Counted from the first letter of the stretch, positions 1 through 9,604 are shown. The stretch is 64,000 nucleotides of DNA from Flavobacterium sp. UGB4466 (GCF_903469665.1 NZ_CAGKLC010000016.1:1-64000); one strand, 5' to 3'. Notes: generated by a model not told the origin, from the sequence alone. A program made the numbers and translations.

Positions 1-91
1 ATTAACTAAAAGACGATGTTGTATAGAGGTATTTTGATTGTTTTTTGAGTTAATATCTGATTAATTTGGTTTGTAGTTGTGAATTGTAAAT

Positions 92-131
92 AAAAAAGGC
101 GTCAGATGAATTTTCAAATGACGCCTTTTAT
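92..131 (-). terminator. Rho-independent terminator after the amidohydrolase operon
   Basis: A hairpin with 10-bp arms (AAAGGCGTCA at 95-104 and its complement at 119-128) lies directly downstream of the minus-strand gene that ends at 148. It is followed on the minus strand by a T-rich run (A-rich on plus at 91-97). It fits a terminator for the two-gene amidohydrolase operon. Confidence 0.75.
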
Positions 132-147
132 TATAAAATACTATTGC

Positions 148-1455
148 TTATTTCTGATTGAACTTTGCTTTGAATTTATCATTCAGTTTGGTTTGAAAAG
201 TTTCTAAGTTAATCTTTCTTCCCTGAATGAAAGCAGTTGTTAACTTATTCGTTCTCATGTCGAGTGCATCACCTTCAGAGATAAATAAAGTGGCATCTTT
301 ACCCGTTTCCAGAGTTCCGCAAGTAGCATCAATACCTAATAGTTTTGCCGTATTGGAAGTGATAAGCTGTAACGCTTTCTCTCTGTCTAAACCATATGCT
401 GCACAGGTTCCTGCTAAAAACGGCAGGTTTCTTACGCTCATACGCTCGTGATCACCACTGTTTTCAAGTCCTACCACAATACCTTTATCAGTAAGTATTT
501 TGGCCATTTTATAAGGCAGATTTACATCTTCGTCATCGCTTGTTGGCATGTCATGTACACGTCTTAAGAATACACCAACATTATATTTTTGCAAAACATC
601 AGCAGCTTTGTAGGCTTCAAAACCTCCTACAATAACTATTTTCCTGATCTGATTGCTTGCTGCTAACTGAATAGCATCAACAATTTGTTTTTCTTCATCA
701 GCATGGATGTATAGCGTCTGAGTTCCATCAAAAAGCCCTTTTGTAGCTTCAAAAACAATGTTTCTTTCTTTTGAAGCAGCCTGATTGTAAGCTTTTGCGT
801 TACTCCAAAATGCTGCGATTTCTTCCACTTGTTTTGGATAATCTTTGTTGGCTTCAATAACTCCCGGTTCAAACCATGATCCTGATCTTCTGAAATTAGA
901 AGGGAAATCAAGATGAATTCCGTCGTCCTCCTTTATAATCGCATCTTTCCAGCTCCATGCATCTAATTGTACTACAGAAGAAGTTCCGGAAATTCTACCC
1001 CCACGAGGAGTGATCTGAGCCATTAAAATCCCATTCGGACGAACAGTTTCTACTACTTTCGATTCAGAATTGTAAGCGATGATACTTCTTACGTTTGGAT
1101 TAAAAGTTCCAATTTCTTCCTGATCGTCTGACGATTTCACAGCATCAATTTCTACCAAACCTAATGTTGCGTTAGCCACAATAAATCCAGGGTAAATGTG
1201 TTTTCCACTCGCGTCAATGGTTGTGTCATAGGCATCAGCAGCAAGTCTCACGGTCGTTGCGTCTGCTACCAGGGTTAATTTTCCGTCTTTAAATCCAACG
1301 GCACTGTTTTGAATAACACTTCCGTTACCTAAGTGTGCAGTAGCATTTAAAATCAAAACCGATTTGGTTTGTTGAGGTGCCGGTATTTGCTGTGCTTTTA
1401 TTTGCAATGATGCACAAAAGGCAAGCAGACCTATATATATGTTTTTATTAATCAT
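148..1455 (-). CDS. Exported amidohydrolase-like protein lacking the HxH metal motif
   Basis: 435 residues with an N-terminal signal peptide of about 21 residues (hydrophobic stretch ending KAQ), so it is probably periplasmic. The fold is recognisable as the imidazolonepropionase-like amidohydrolase family: an N-terminal beta-sandwich part (DGKLTLVADATTVRL), the step GKHIYPGFI that normally leads into the metal-binding motif, and a C-terminal part with ALQLITSNTAKLLGID and LETGKDATLFI. The usual D-x-H-x-H after the PGF(I/V) step is replaced by VANATLGLV, so two zinc ligands are missing and hydrolase activity is doubtful. It follows a 998-residue relative by 40 bp on the same strand, which implies one operon and possibly one complex. 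Family assignment is fairly sure; substrate unknown. Confidence 0.8.
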   Translation of the reverse strand: MINKNIYIGLLAFCASLQIKAQQIPAPQQTKSVLILNATAHLGNGSVIQNSAVGFKDGKLTLVADATTVRLAADAYDTTIDASGKHIYPGFIVANATLGLVEIDAVKSSDDQEEIGTFNPNVRSIIAYNSESKVVETVRPNGILMAQITPRGGRISGTSSVVQLDAWSWKDAIIKEDDGIHLDFPSNFRRSGSWFEPGVIEANKDYPKQVEEIAAFWSNAKAYNQAASKERNIVFEATKGLFDGTQTLYIHADEEKQIVDAIQLAASNQIRKIVIVGGFEAYKAADVLQKYNVGVFLRRVHDMPTSDDEDVNLPYKMAKILTDKGIVVGLENSGDHERMSVRNLPFLAGTCAAYGLDREKALQLITSNTAKLLGIDATCGTLETGKDATLFISEGDALDMRTNKLTTAFIQGRKINLETFQTKLNDKFKAKFNQK

Positions 1456-1495
1456 GTTATCTGTTTTTATCTTTATGAATTTTATAAAGCCGTTA

Positions 1496-4492
1496 TTATT
1501 GTTCTAAAGTATCACAGTGATATTCTTTCTTCTCTTTTTTTGTTGGTGGCTGTGTGCTCATTCCTTTGTTTTTTTCCTGCAACATCTGCCCAATCAATAA
1601 ACTTCTTTCTTTAGAAATAGCCTGTTGTTTTTCAGCATCTTTTTCAAGATCAAAATACACTACACCTTCAATCATTGTTTTTTCGACTTTAGCATAAATA
1701 GACAACGGATTTTCGCTCCATAACACAACGTCAGCATCTTTACCTACTTTTACACTTCCTACTTTATCGTCAATGTGTAATAATTTGGCAGGGTTTAAGG
1801 TTACAAATTTCCACGCTTCTTCTTCAGAGATGTTTCCGTATTTCACTGCTTTTGCAGCTTCCTGATTCAATCTTCTTGACATCTCGGCATCATCTGAGTT
1901 GTAAGCAACCACTAATCCCTGATTGTGCATAATTGGTCCGTTAAACGGAATTGCGTCATTTACTTCAAATTTATAAGCCCACCAGTCAGAGAATGTAGAA
2001 GCTCCAACACCGTGTTCTTTCATCTTATCAGCCACTTTATACCCTTCCAGAATGTGCGTGAAAGTATTCACTTTGAAATTGAATTTCTCCGTAACATTCA
2101 TCAACATTAAGATCTCAGATTCTACGTAAGAGTGACAGGTAATAAAGCGCTCTTTGTTTAAAATTTCAGCGATCGTTTGCATTTCTAAATCAACTCTTGG
2201 TGCTTTTCCTTTTTTAGAACCTGCGTTGAATTTTTTCCAGCTTTCATCGTATTCTTTTGCACGTTGGAAATAATCAGTAAAAACTTGTTCAACACCCATT
2301 CTGGTTTGTGGAAAACGGGTAGGATTATCAATTCCCCAATTCGCTTGTTTTACATTTTCTCCCAAAGCAAATTTGATAAACTTTGGCTGGTTTTTGTACA
2401 ACATTTCCTCTGGTGCAGCACCCCATTTCCATTTTACAATGGCAGAACGTCCCCCGATTGGGTTTGCTGATCCGTGCAACAATTGCGAAGTGGTTACACC
2501 TCCCGCTAAGTCTCTGTAGATATTGATGTCTTCAGAGTTTACAACATCCTGAATCGTAACTTCGGCAGTCGAGTTATGTCCCATTTCGTTCACCCCTTTT
2601 GAAATGGCGATGTGGGAGTGTTCGTCAATAATTCCGCTTGTGATATGTTTACCTTTGGCATCAATTACTGTAGCAGAAGCATCTGAAAGATTTTTACCTA
2701 CAGCAGCAATTTTTCCATTTTTAATTAAAACGTCAGTTTCAGTTAAAATACCTTCTTTTTCGTTGGTCCAAACCGTAGCATTTTTGAATAGTAAAGTTTG
2801 AGCAGTTAGTCTTTTTGAGTCACCAAAAGCAATATTTGGATACGTTGTCGGGATAATCGGATTTAGTTTTTCAACTTTAGTCGAATCTTTTACAGCGACA
2901 AAAGGGCTTGTTTTTGTAGCAGTCCAGAACAATTCCGTTCCGTTTCCTAAAACCGCTTTTCCGGATAAGTTTTCCGGTTTCTCGATCAATCCGGTCAAAC
3001 GTGAAAAATTAGATTTGATTGAATCGGTTGGTTTAATTAAAAGAGAGATCCAGTTTTTAGAAACAGTAAAAGTACTGCTCACTTTCTTTGCATCTGCGGT
3101 TGTAATTTCAGATTTCGGAGCATCAACTGTTCCTTCGATTTTCCATTTGTAGGTATCTGTTCCAACCGTTAAGTCGTAGTTACCACGGATGTCTTTTGCG
3201 TTAACATCGTTTACAACGTATTTAGTTCCTTGTACCCAGTTTTCATATAAAACCGTTTTTTCGTCAAAAATTTCACCTGAAGTAATGATGAAGTTGGCAA
3301 AAGCTCCTGTTTTCAAACTTCCTACTTCATTACTTTTTCCTAAAATAGCTGCGGGAACTGTGGTTAGAGCTTCCAAAGCTTTTGTTTTATCGAAACCATA
3401 TTTAATGGCTTTTAGTAAATTAGTTTTAAAATCTTCAGTCTTTTTTAATTTGTCTGTTGTTAAAGCAAAAACAACTCCATTATCCGAAAGAACTTTTAAG
3501 TTGGTTGGCGCCTGATTCCAGAAACGCATATCGGCCAATTCGATTTGATTGGACAAATAAGGATTAGAAACATCATACGCCTCAGGGAAACTGATTGGGA
3601 TGATGTACTTGGCATTGGTACTTTTAATTTCTTCAATTCTTTCAAACTCATTTCCGCTTCCTTTCAGAACATAGTTTAATCCAAATTCTTTGGCAATTTT
3701 CGCTGCTCTTAAACTGTTTAATTTGTCTTCTGTAGCAAAAATCTGAACCAGTTTTTCGTTATCAGCTAAAGCCTCTAATGATAAATCTTTAGTTTCTGAA
3801 TTTCCTTTCTTGTACCAGTCTAAGTCCAGATACATTTGGCGTAACAAAGCCGTCATACCCATTAACGAACTTGGGTAAGCCTGATTCGTCAGAGCACTTC
3901 TTGTAAAAGCAAAATGATTGGTTACTTTATTGGCAATAATTTGTTTGCTGTTTTCGGTGTTGTTTAACGCTACTAAAATTCCGGTTCCCTGAGCAACTCC
4001 GTCAGCAATATGGGTTCCTACTACTCCAAAACCGGCTTTTAGTAGTTCCTCAGCTTTCGGTTGATCGTATTTAAAAGTTTCATAAGTATTTACTTCCGGA
4101 CGAACGCTTTCGTTCCAGTAGTAACCTACTTTTTTAGTGTCGTATAAAGGGCTGCGGTCACGTCCACGTCCGGCAGGGGCTTTAGGTTTTTCAACCCCAA
4201 AGCTGGTGTAGATATCAATAAACGAAGGATAAATAGTTTTTCCTGCAAGATCAATGGCAACGCTGTTTTTAGGAATGGTGATGTTGTTTCCAACACCAAC
4301 CACTTTGCCATCCTGAATGAGTAAAGTTCCTTTTTCGATTTTTTGTGTCGGGGTTACATAAATCGTGGCATTGGTAAAAACAGTGTAATTGTTGTTTTTG
4401 TTGTGGACACTTTCATTAACGGGAAAGTAATCTTGAGCGTACGTTTTTGTTAAAAAAACACTCAAAAACAGTAGTAGTAGTTTTCTTTTCAT
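1496..4492 (-). CDS. Exported tandem amidohydrolase (one degenerate, one intact domain)
   Basis: 998 residues, about twice the usual amidohydrolase length, with a signal peptide (MKRKLLLLFLSVFLTKTYAQ). It contains two amidohydrolase modules in a row. In the first (about residues 35-440) the metal motif position reads FIDIYTSFG, without histidines. In the second (from about residue 560) the ligands are present: IDEHSHI near residue 620, then TCHSYVESE, FTHILEGYK and the late aspartate in YNSDDAE. The tail is lysine- and glutamate-rich. The second module is therefore the likely catalytic one. Together with the downstream 435-residue protein this operon carries three amidohydrolase domains and only one looks metal-competent. 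The substrate cannot be told; periplasmic imidazolonepropionase/dipeptidase-like chemistry is the general expectation of the family. Confidence 0.82.
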   Translation of the reverse strand: MKRKLLLLFLSVFLTKTYAQDYFPVNESVHNKNNNYTVFTNATIYVTPTQKIEKGTLLIQDGKVVGVGNNITIPKNSVAIDLAGKTIYPSFIDIYTSFGVEKPKAPAGRGRDRSPLYDTKKVGYYWNESVRPEVNTYETFKYDQPKAEELLKAGFGVVGTHIADGVAQGTGILVALNNTENSKQIIANKVTNHFAFTRSALTNQAYPSSLMGMTALLRQMYLDLDWYKKGNSETKDLSLEALADNEKLVQIFATEDKLNSLRAAKIAKEFGLNYVLKGSGNEFERIEEIKSTNAKYIIPISFPEAYDVSNPYLSNQIELADMRFWNQAPTNLKVLSDNGVVFALTTDKLKKTEDFKTNLLKAIKYGFDKTKALEALTTVPAAILGKSNEVGSLKTGAFANFIITSGEIFDEKTVLYENWVQGTKYVVNDVNAKDIRGNYDLTVGTDTYKWKIEGTVDAPKSEITTADAKKVSSTFTVSKNWISLLIKPTDSIKSNFSRLTGLIEKPENLSGKAVLGNGTELFWTATKTSPFVAVKDSTKVEKLNPIIPTTYPNIAFGDSKRLTAQTLLFKNATVWTNEKEGILTETDVLIKNGKIAAVGKNLSDASATVIDAKGKHITSGIIDEHSHIAISKGVNEMGHNSTAEVTIQDVVNSEDINIYRDLAGGVTTSQLLHGSANPIGGRSAIVKWKWGAAPEEMLYKNQPKFIKFALGENVKQANWGIDNPTRFPQTRMGVEQVFTDYFQRAKEYDESWKKFNAGSKKGKAPRVDLEMQTIAEILNKERFITCHSYVESEILMLMNVTEKFNFKVNTFTHILEGYKVADKMKEHGVGASTFSDWWAYKFEVNDAIPFNGPIMHNQGLVVAYNSDDAEMSRRLNQEAAKAVKYGNISEEEAWKFVTLNPAKLLHIDDKVGSVKVGKDADVVLWSENPLSIYAKVEKTMIEGVVYFDLEKDAEKQQAISKERSLLIGQMLQEKNKGMSTQPPTKKEKKEYHCDTLEQ

Positions 4493-4505
4493 GGATAATT
4501 AATAA

Positions 4506-4559
4506 AATTTTCATTAAAAATAGGAAATATTAATATTTGAGCAAGTTTTAATGAAAATT
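4506..4559. repeat. Perfect 14-bp inverted repeat with nested palindrome
   Basis: The arms AATTTTCATTAAAA (4506-4519) and its exact complement (4546-4559) surround a second perfect 14-nt palindrome, AAATATTAATATTT (4525-4538), almost exactly centred. It lies 14 bp upstream of the minus-strand amidohydrolase operon, so it would sit in the promoter or 5' leader. It could be an operator or an RNA structure. No known regulator is assigned. Confidence 0.45.
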
Positions 4560-4660
4560 AATTTCTTATATTCCATGTTAAATACCAAAAACGATTTAGT
4601 AATTCTTCTGATTTTGATGTTTTACACTGTTTTTCGAATGCTGCTTTTAAGGATATCTTT

Positions 4661-6085
4661 TTATTTTAGGATCTTCTCATATCGATTCTTTATCCCTTCG
4701 AGATAGGGAGCTTTGATTTCTGTGGCGAGTTCTACCGCTTTTTTTAAGACCGCCGTTGCAGTATCTTTTTTTCCGTTTTGTTCTAAAAGATCACCATATT
4801 TTAAAAAGGCTATCGGAGATCTTGGATGTAATTCTGCATTGCTTTTTAAAATTGATTCTGCAATAAATGGTTTTGTAGGCGTATAATCAGACGACAGGTT
4901 AGTAATGTCCTCTTCTGTAAACCAATCAGATTCAATTAGTTTTTTTATAATGGTTTGAATTTGCTGATCCATTTTTACTAAATCAGCTTCGTGTAATGGT
5001 TTTGTTTGCTGGTCAACCGTAGATTGTAATTCCAAATAGAGTTTTTTGGATTCGGCTGCAATTTTACTTCGGTAGTCCTCTGCTGCTTTTTTTGCCAATT
5101 CTATGGTTTTGTCGTAAGCCAGTTCCTGGGTTGTTTTGTACTCAGGGATTACACCAATTCCTTCCCAGTTTGTTTTAGTGATTGGATTTATTGCAGTTCC
5201 GGTAGGAATGAATATTTCCAAAAGAGGGTTAAGTTCAAGAATTTCACCAGGATTTGCTCCGCCACCCGTAACTTCGCCAACTAAGGTTGCTCTTTTTTGT
5301 GTTTGCATGTTATAACTGAATTCTTCTGCACCCGAAAAACTTCTGGCACCTGTGATAATAAATAAGGGAACATCGATTCTTTTTTTGCCGTTAACTTCTG
5401 TAACTCTGAATTCTTCCGTAAAGTTGTCTTTTCTAAAGTATAAGGTATTGAGCAATAGAGGTTCTTTAAAAAAATAACTACACAGGTACTGCACGGTTTT
5501 AGGACTTCCACCTCCGTTAGTTCTTAAATCAATAACAATGGCGTCCGTTTTAGAAAGCAATTGCATATATGAATCAATAGTGGGGTTAGTTTCGTGTATG
5601 AAATATTTAAAATTGAGGTAACCGATATTACCGTCAAGTATCTTAACCTCTCTGAAACCATCGGCGAGTTTGCGATTGTCAGTTAAATGATGAAGATAAA
5701 TTTCATAGGAGTCTTTAGCTGCATTTGGGTTGTTATCCGGAACAAATTTAGGCTTGACTCTAAGATGTTTGTCGTTGTTGATGAGGCGGATTTCTTTCGT
5801 TAAAGCTACAGCGAAAGAATCCAGTAGATCGTATTTTTTGAATTTATTTTCTTTGTAACTTTTTTTTAAATGAGCTGCAATCAGTTTTGCCTGATCCGGA
5901 AATATGTACTCCTTTTGAATGAGGGAATCCATTTTTAGGATAGTTTCTTTTTTGAATTTTTCTGTTATTTTCTTTTGCTGACCATTGGCGCTTGGGAGAA
6001 TCAGGCAAGTGAGCACGAATAAAAAAACGAGTTTGTTGTTAAAAATAAAAATCTGTTGTAACGATGGTTTAGTGAGATATTTCAT
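4661..6085 (-). CDS. S41 family peptidase, exported
   Basis: 474 residues. A hydrophobic segment at about residues 18-36 ending SANGQ looks like a signal peptide with a long n-region. An N-terminal helical part (DSLIQKEYIFPDQAKLIAAH) resembles the S41 N-terminal domain. The peptidase core has DLRTNGGGSPKTVQYL and the nucleophile region TGARSFSGAEEF, where the serine in SFSG is the expected catalytic residue. There is no obvious PDZ domain, as in the tricorn/IRBP-like branch. The last 80 residues (LHPRSPIAFLKYGDLLEQNGK) look like one or two TPR helices. It lies upstream of the amidohydrolase operon with about 170 bp between. The substrate is unknown; family assignment is confident. Confidence 0.85.
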   Translation of the reverse strand: MKYLTKPSLQQIFIFNNKLVFLFVLTCLILPSANGQQKKITEKFKKETILKMDSLIQKEYIFPDQAKLIAAHLKKSYKENKFKKYDLLDSFAVALTKEIRLINNDKHLRVKPKFVPDNNPNAAKDSYEIYLHHLTDNRKLADGFREVKILDGNIGYLNFKYFIHETNPTIDSYMQLLSKTDAIVIDLRTNGGGSPKTVQYLCSYFFKEPLLLNTLYFRKDNFTEEFRVTEVNGKKRIDVPLFIITGARSFSGAEEFSYNMQTQKRATLVGEVTGGGANPGEILELNPLLEIFIPTGTAINPITKTNWEGIGVIPEYKTTQELAYDKTIELAKKAAEDYRSKIAAESKKLYLELQSTVDQQTKPLHEADLVKMDQQIQTIIKKLIESDWFTEEDITNLSSDYTPTKPFIAESILKSNAELHPRSPIAFLKYGDLLEQNGKKDTATAVLKKAVELATEIKAPYLEGIKNRYEKILK

Positions 6086-6288
6086 AATGTTAGGATTTTT
6101 ATTTATAACGCTAATTTAGGGCTTTATGATAAATGCTGATGAAAATATTTACAGATGTGTTGTTTTGTCATTTTTTGTTAACCAGGAATTAAAATTATTT
6201 GAGACTTTAGTAATGATCAATTTGAGATGATAGAATTGAATTAAAAAGGAAGTAGAAGGGAAAGATTTTTTATTTGTAATAAAAAACT

Positions 6289-6296
6289 TACTTTTG
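6289..6296 (+). promoter_or_regulatory. -7 box TACTTTTG upstream of comM
   Basis: TACTTTTG matches the Bacteroidota -7 consensus TAnnTTTG and lies 40 bp before the ATG at 6337. No good -33 TTG at the expected 17-23 bp spacing is present, so this is a partial match. Confidence 0.45.
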
Positions 6297-6336
6297 TGTT
6301 TTTGTTTGATTTAAAGCTTTTTTAGGAATAAGGATT

Positions 6337-7872
6337 ATGTTAGTAAAAGTTTACGGAAGCGCCGTTTTTGGAGTAGAAGCAACAACGATTACGGTTGAAG
6401 TTCATATGGATAATGGGATTGGTTATCATTTAGTGGGATTGCCGGATAATGCCATAAAGGAAAGCAGTTATCGAATTGCCGCTGCGCTTAAGAACAATGG
6501 ATTAAATTTTCCAGGTAAGAAAATAACAATTAATATGGCACCGGCTGATTTACGAAAGGAAGGTTCCGCATACGATTTAACTTTGGCGATGGGGATTTTG
6601 GTGGCTTCAGATCAGGTAAAAGCACCGGAGATTGAAAGATACATTATCATGGGAGAACTTTCTTTAGACGGTAGTTTACAGCCTATTCGGGGAGCATTAC
6701 CTATCGCAATCAAAGCAAAAGAAGAAGGTTATAAAGGTTTCTTTCTGCCCATTCAGAATGTCAAAGAAGCCGCAATAGTGACTGGATTAGACGTTTATGG
6801 AGTTGAGAATCTTCAGGATGTTATTGATTTTTTTAATGGAAAAGGAACACTTGAGCCTACAATTATTGATACCAAAGCTGAATTTTATAAAAGCTTAGAT
6901 TTCCCGGAATTTGACTTTTCAGATGTGCGCGGACAGGAAAGCATAAAACGTTGTATGGAAATTGCGGCTGCCGGAGGTCATAACATCATTTTAATTGGTC
7001 CGCCCGGAGCGGGCAAAACGATGCTGGCAAAACGTGTTCCGAGTATTTTACCGCCAATGACTTTGCGTGAAGCTCTTGAAACGACAAAAATTCACAGTGT
7101 TGCCGGAAAGTTAAAAGAAGTTGGATTAATGAACCAAAGGCCCTTCAGAAGTCCCCATCATACGATTTCTAATGTTGCCTTGGTTGGAGGAGGAAGTTAT
7201 CCTCAGCCCGGAGAAATTTCGATGGCTCATAATGGTGTTTTGTTTTTAGACGAACTACCGGAGTTCAAACGTGATGTTCTTGAAGTGATGCGCCAGCCGC
7301 TGGAAGATCGGGAAGTTACTATTTCAAGGGCTAAATTTACCGTAACTTACCCTTCCTCGTTTATGCTGGTGGCGAGTATGAATCCGAGTCCGAGTGGTTT
7401 TTTTAATGATCCTGCTGTGCCTAATACATCTTCACCGCACGAGATGCAGCGTTATTTAAGTAAAATATCAGGACCTTTGTTAGACCGGATTGACATTCAT
7501 ATCGAAGTCACACCGGTTCCTTTTGAAAAACTGGCCGATGATCGAAAAGCCGAGAGCAGTGTTGAAATCCGTAAACGGGTTACTGCCGCTCGGGAATTTC
7601 AGACCAAACGTTTCGAAACAATTGAAAATGTACATTACAATGCACAAATGAGCAGTAAACTTATTCGGGAATTTTGTATTCTTGACGATCCGTCGAAAGA
7701 ATTGCTGAAAACCGCTATGGAACGATTGAATCTGTCAGCAAGAGCCTACGACAGAATTCTAAAAGTTGCCCGAACAATCAGTGATTTGGATCATTCCGAA
7801 AATATTATTTCGTCTCATATCGCCGAAGCCATTCAATACAGAAGTTTGGATCGCGAGGGGTGGCTGGGATAA
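6337..7872 (+). CDS. comM: YifB/ComM family Mg-chelatase-like AAA+ ATPase
   Basis: 511 residues, the usual length for the family. The N-terminal third is the Lon-protease-like ChlI domain (GLPDNAIKESSYRI, NMAPADLRKEGSAYDL). The AAA+ core has Walker A GPPGAGKTMLAKR near residue 225, Walker B VLFLDELPEF and the sensor region LVASMNPSPSGFF. The C-terminal Mg-chelatase domain has the arginine-rich SARAYDRILKVARTISDL. In naturally competent bacteria ComM is a hexameric helicase promoting branch migration during integration of incoming DNA; whether this organism is competent cannot be seen. It stands alone on the plus strand and converges on the following minus-strand gene. The ATG follows AAGGATT. 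Confidence 0.92.
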   Translation: MLVKVYGSAVFGVEATTITVEVHMDNGIGYHLVGLPDNAIKESSYRIAAALKNNGLNFPGKKITINMAPADLRKEGSAYDLTLAMGILVASDQVKAPEIERYIIMGELSLDGSLQPIRGALPIAIKAKEEGYKGFFLPIQNVKEAAIVTGLDVYGVENLQDVIDFFNGKGTLEPTIIDTKAEFYKSLDFPEFDFSDVRGQESIKRCMEIAAAGGHNIILIGPPGAGKTMLAKRVPSILPPMTLREALETTKIHSVAGKLKEVGLMNQRPFRSPHHTISNVALVGGGSYPQPGEISMAHNGVLFLDELPEFKRDVLEVMRQPLEDREVTISRAKFTVTYPSSFMLVASMNPSPSGFFNDPAVPNTSSPHEMQRYLSKISGPLLDRIDIHIEVTPVPFEKLADDRKAESSVEIRKRVTAAREFQTKRFETIENVHYNAQMSSKLIREFCILDDPSKELLKTAMERLNLSARAYDRILKVARTISDLDHSENIISSHIAEAIQYRSLDREGWLG

Positions 7873-7942
7873 TTATCTTAGATTTGAAATGTCTGAAAAC
7901 AAAAGAAGAAGAAAAAATTGCTGTAAATTTTACGATTTGAAC

Positions 7943-8311
7943 TTACTCAAATTTTAAACTTGAGCTTTTTGACATTAGGTAGGAGGTGAGTTTTTTAATT
8001 TTTCCTTTTTCCATTTCAAAAACATCGCAGAAAACAGCATCCAGTTTATTGCCGTTTTTCATATTTCCCTGTACGGCACCTTCAGCAATTACAATGTCAT
8101 TTTCTTCAATTAGTTTTATGATTTGGATCGTGGGACTACCGGTAAAATTATCGTTTTCAATTTCTTTGTCAAAAGCTTCTTTTCCTACATGTTGATAAAT
8201 TCCGGGCATTTCCCAAATCACATCATCAGTAAGGCAATCTAAAATTCGTTTATGATCGCTTACCATAAAAGCTTCCATATATTCGGTTACGGTTTGTTTA
8301 TTTACTGTCAT
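7943..8311 (-). CDS. SnoaL-like/NTF2-fold protein
   Basis: 122 residues, a single NTF2-like alpha+beta barrel domain: helical start (VTEYMEAFMVSDHKRILDCL), then TDDVIWEMPG, and strands ending CDVFEMEKGKIKKLTSYL. This is the pattern of SnoaL-like ketosteroid-isomerase-related proteins, a family of small-molecule-binding or enzyme domains of very mixed function. There is no signal peptide, so it is probably cytosolic. It is convergent with comM, with only 70 bp between the stops. The fold call is good; the function is open. Confidence 0.75.
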   Translation of the reverse strand: MTVNKQTVTEYMEAFMVSDHKRILDCLTDDVIWEMPGIYQHVGKEAFDKEIENDNFTGSPTIQIIKLIEENDIVIAEGAVQGNMKNGNKLDAVFCDVFEMEKGKIKKLTSYLMSKSSSLKFE

Positions 8312-8392
8312 AATGATTGCGGAATTTTTAAACTTTATAAAATTAAAGTATTTATTGTAAACTTTTAATGCTTAATTGGTATGTATTGAAAA

Positions 8393-8830
8393 TTACAGGC
8401 TTATTTTAAGCCACCATTTTATTGTACTTATTTTGTCAAGTTCTAACTCTGACAAACTCTGATCTTCAATTTTAGACAAGGAATTTTTCACAGTTTCAAT
8501 ACCATAATTATCTTTTAGCCAAAAGGGGAGTTCTTCGACACTTTTATTCCAATTTTTTAAAATTCTCTTCAGAATTATTTCAGAGTCTATCGTTGTTTTT
8601 GGTTGAAGCGATTTTAGAATTAAGCCCGCGTATTTTTGGTCTGTATAAATAGTTTGATCCCTGTCTTCATTTTCAAGAATTAAGATGATACCTTCAATAA
8701 TTATTTCATCATTAACTTTTGGTAAAAGTTGAATAAATTGGCGGACTCGTAAATCTCCAATTTGGTTGATAAGATCAATCGATTTTAACAATTCGTTTTT
8801 AAAGTCTTCCGCTGTTGTTGGAAATTTCAT
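8393..8830 (-). CDS. Hypothetical cytosolic alpha-helical protein
   Basis: 145 residues, not recognised. It has no signal peptide and no membrane segment, and it looks wholly helical with acidic and hydrophobic heptads (LLKSIDLINQIGDLRVRQFI, EIIIEGIILILENEDRD). The length, helical make-up and WWLKISL end recall HEAT-like or immunity-type small proteins, but no motif proves this. It lies 45 bp from the next gene upstream (the GNAT protein) on the same strand and may be cotranscribed with it. Confidence 0.6.
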   Translation of the reverse strand: MKFPTTAEDFKNELLKSIDLINQIGDLRVRQFIQLLPKVNDEIIIEGIILILENEDRDQTIYTDQKYAGLILKSLQPKTTIDSEIILKRILKNWNKSVEELPFWLKDNYGIETVKNSLSKIEDQSLSELELDKISTIKWWLKISL

Positions 8831-8875
8831 TTTTTTAATAATGGTCTGATGAAAAGAGCAAAGATGAATATATGC

Positions 8876-9562
8876 TTATTGTTTTTTAGAAACATTCCAA
8901 AAGCTGATTTTTCGTCTCGTTACAAAACCTAGTTTTTCATATAAGCTAATGGCACCCATATTATTTTCGACAACATGTAAAAAAGGAGTTTTATTTTCGT
9001 CCAAGATGTTATTGACAACATGCGAAATCAATTGTTTGGCATAGCCTTTCCCGGTGTGATCGGGATGCGTGATAATAGCACTCACTTCTGTAAAGTCATT
9101 CATTTTCATACGTTCGCCTGCGACAGCTATCAATTGGGCTTCTTTAAATATTCCATAATAATTGCCCAATAAAGGAGTTTTGGTTTTAAAATATCCCGGT
9201 TGTACCAAATTAACCAGTTGTAATAATTCGGCATTATGACTTTCGGTAAGTCTGAGAATTTCAGTACCAATCGCAAGTTGAATTTTGTCCTGAATAACCA
9301 TTTGCAGACAAATCAATTCTTTGACGATTGTCAAAGAATCGTCTATTTCAGGTTTTTCACCCACTATAAAAAAAGAATCCGTTAACAACGCATATTGCTT
9401 TGTGGCCGTTAAAGTGCTTTCCGGTACTATAAAACCTCCAAACGGACAATAATCCGGATTGTAAAATTTAGTACCATCATAATCAAGGGCAAATGTGGAA
9501 TGTTTTTCGGATAATGCATGCCAAACCGGATTATCTAGTTTATGGTCTTCTTTATTTGTCAT
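8876..9562 (-). CDS. GNAT family N-acetyltransferase
   Basis: 228 residues. The C-terminal 110 residues carry the GNAT fold: VSAIITHPDHTGKGYAKQL is the acetyl-CoA binding motif A (the Q/R-x-x-G-x-G/A position reads TGKGYA), followed by PFLHVVENNMGAISLYEKLG and a final strand FVTRRKISFW. The HVVENN and LYEKLGF signatures resemble the FR47-like branch, which has a non-catalytic N-terminal half like the one here. It should transfer acetyl groups to an amine; the substrate is unknown. Cytosolic. Confidence 0.85.
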   Translation of the reverse strand: MTNKEDHKLDNPVWHALSEKHSTFALDYDGTKFYNPDYCPFGGFIVPESTLTATKQYALLTDSFFIVGEKPEIDDSLTIVKELICLQMVIQDKIQLAIGTEILRLTESHNAELLQLVNLVQPGYFKTKTPLLGNYYGIFKEAQLIAVAGERMKMNDFTEVSAIITHPDHTGKGYAKQLISHVVNNILDENKTPFLHVVENNMGAISLYEKLGFVTRRKISFWNVSKKQ

Positions 9563-9604
9563 TATTTAAAAAATAATTTTTTGGGATCGTACTATATTCG
9601 GTTT

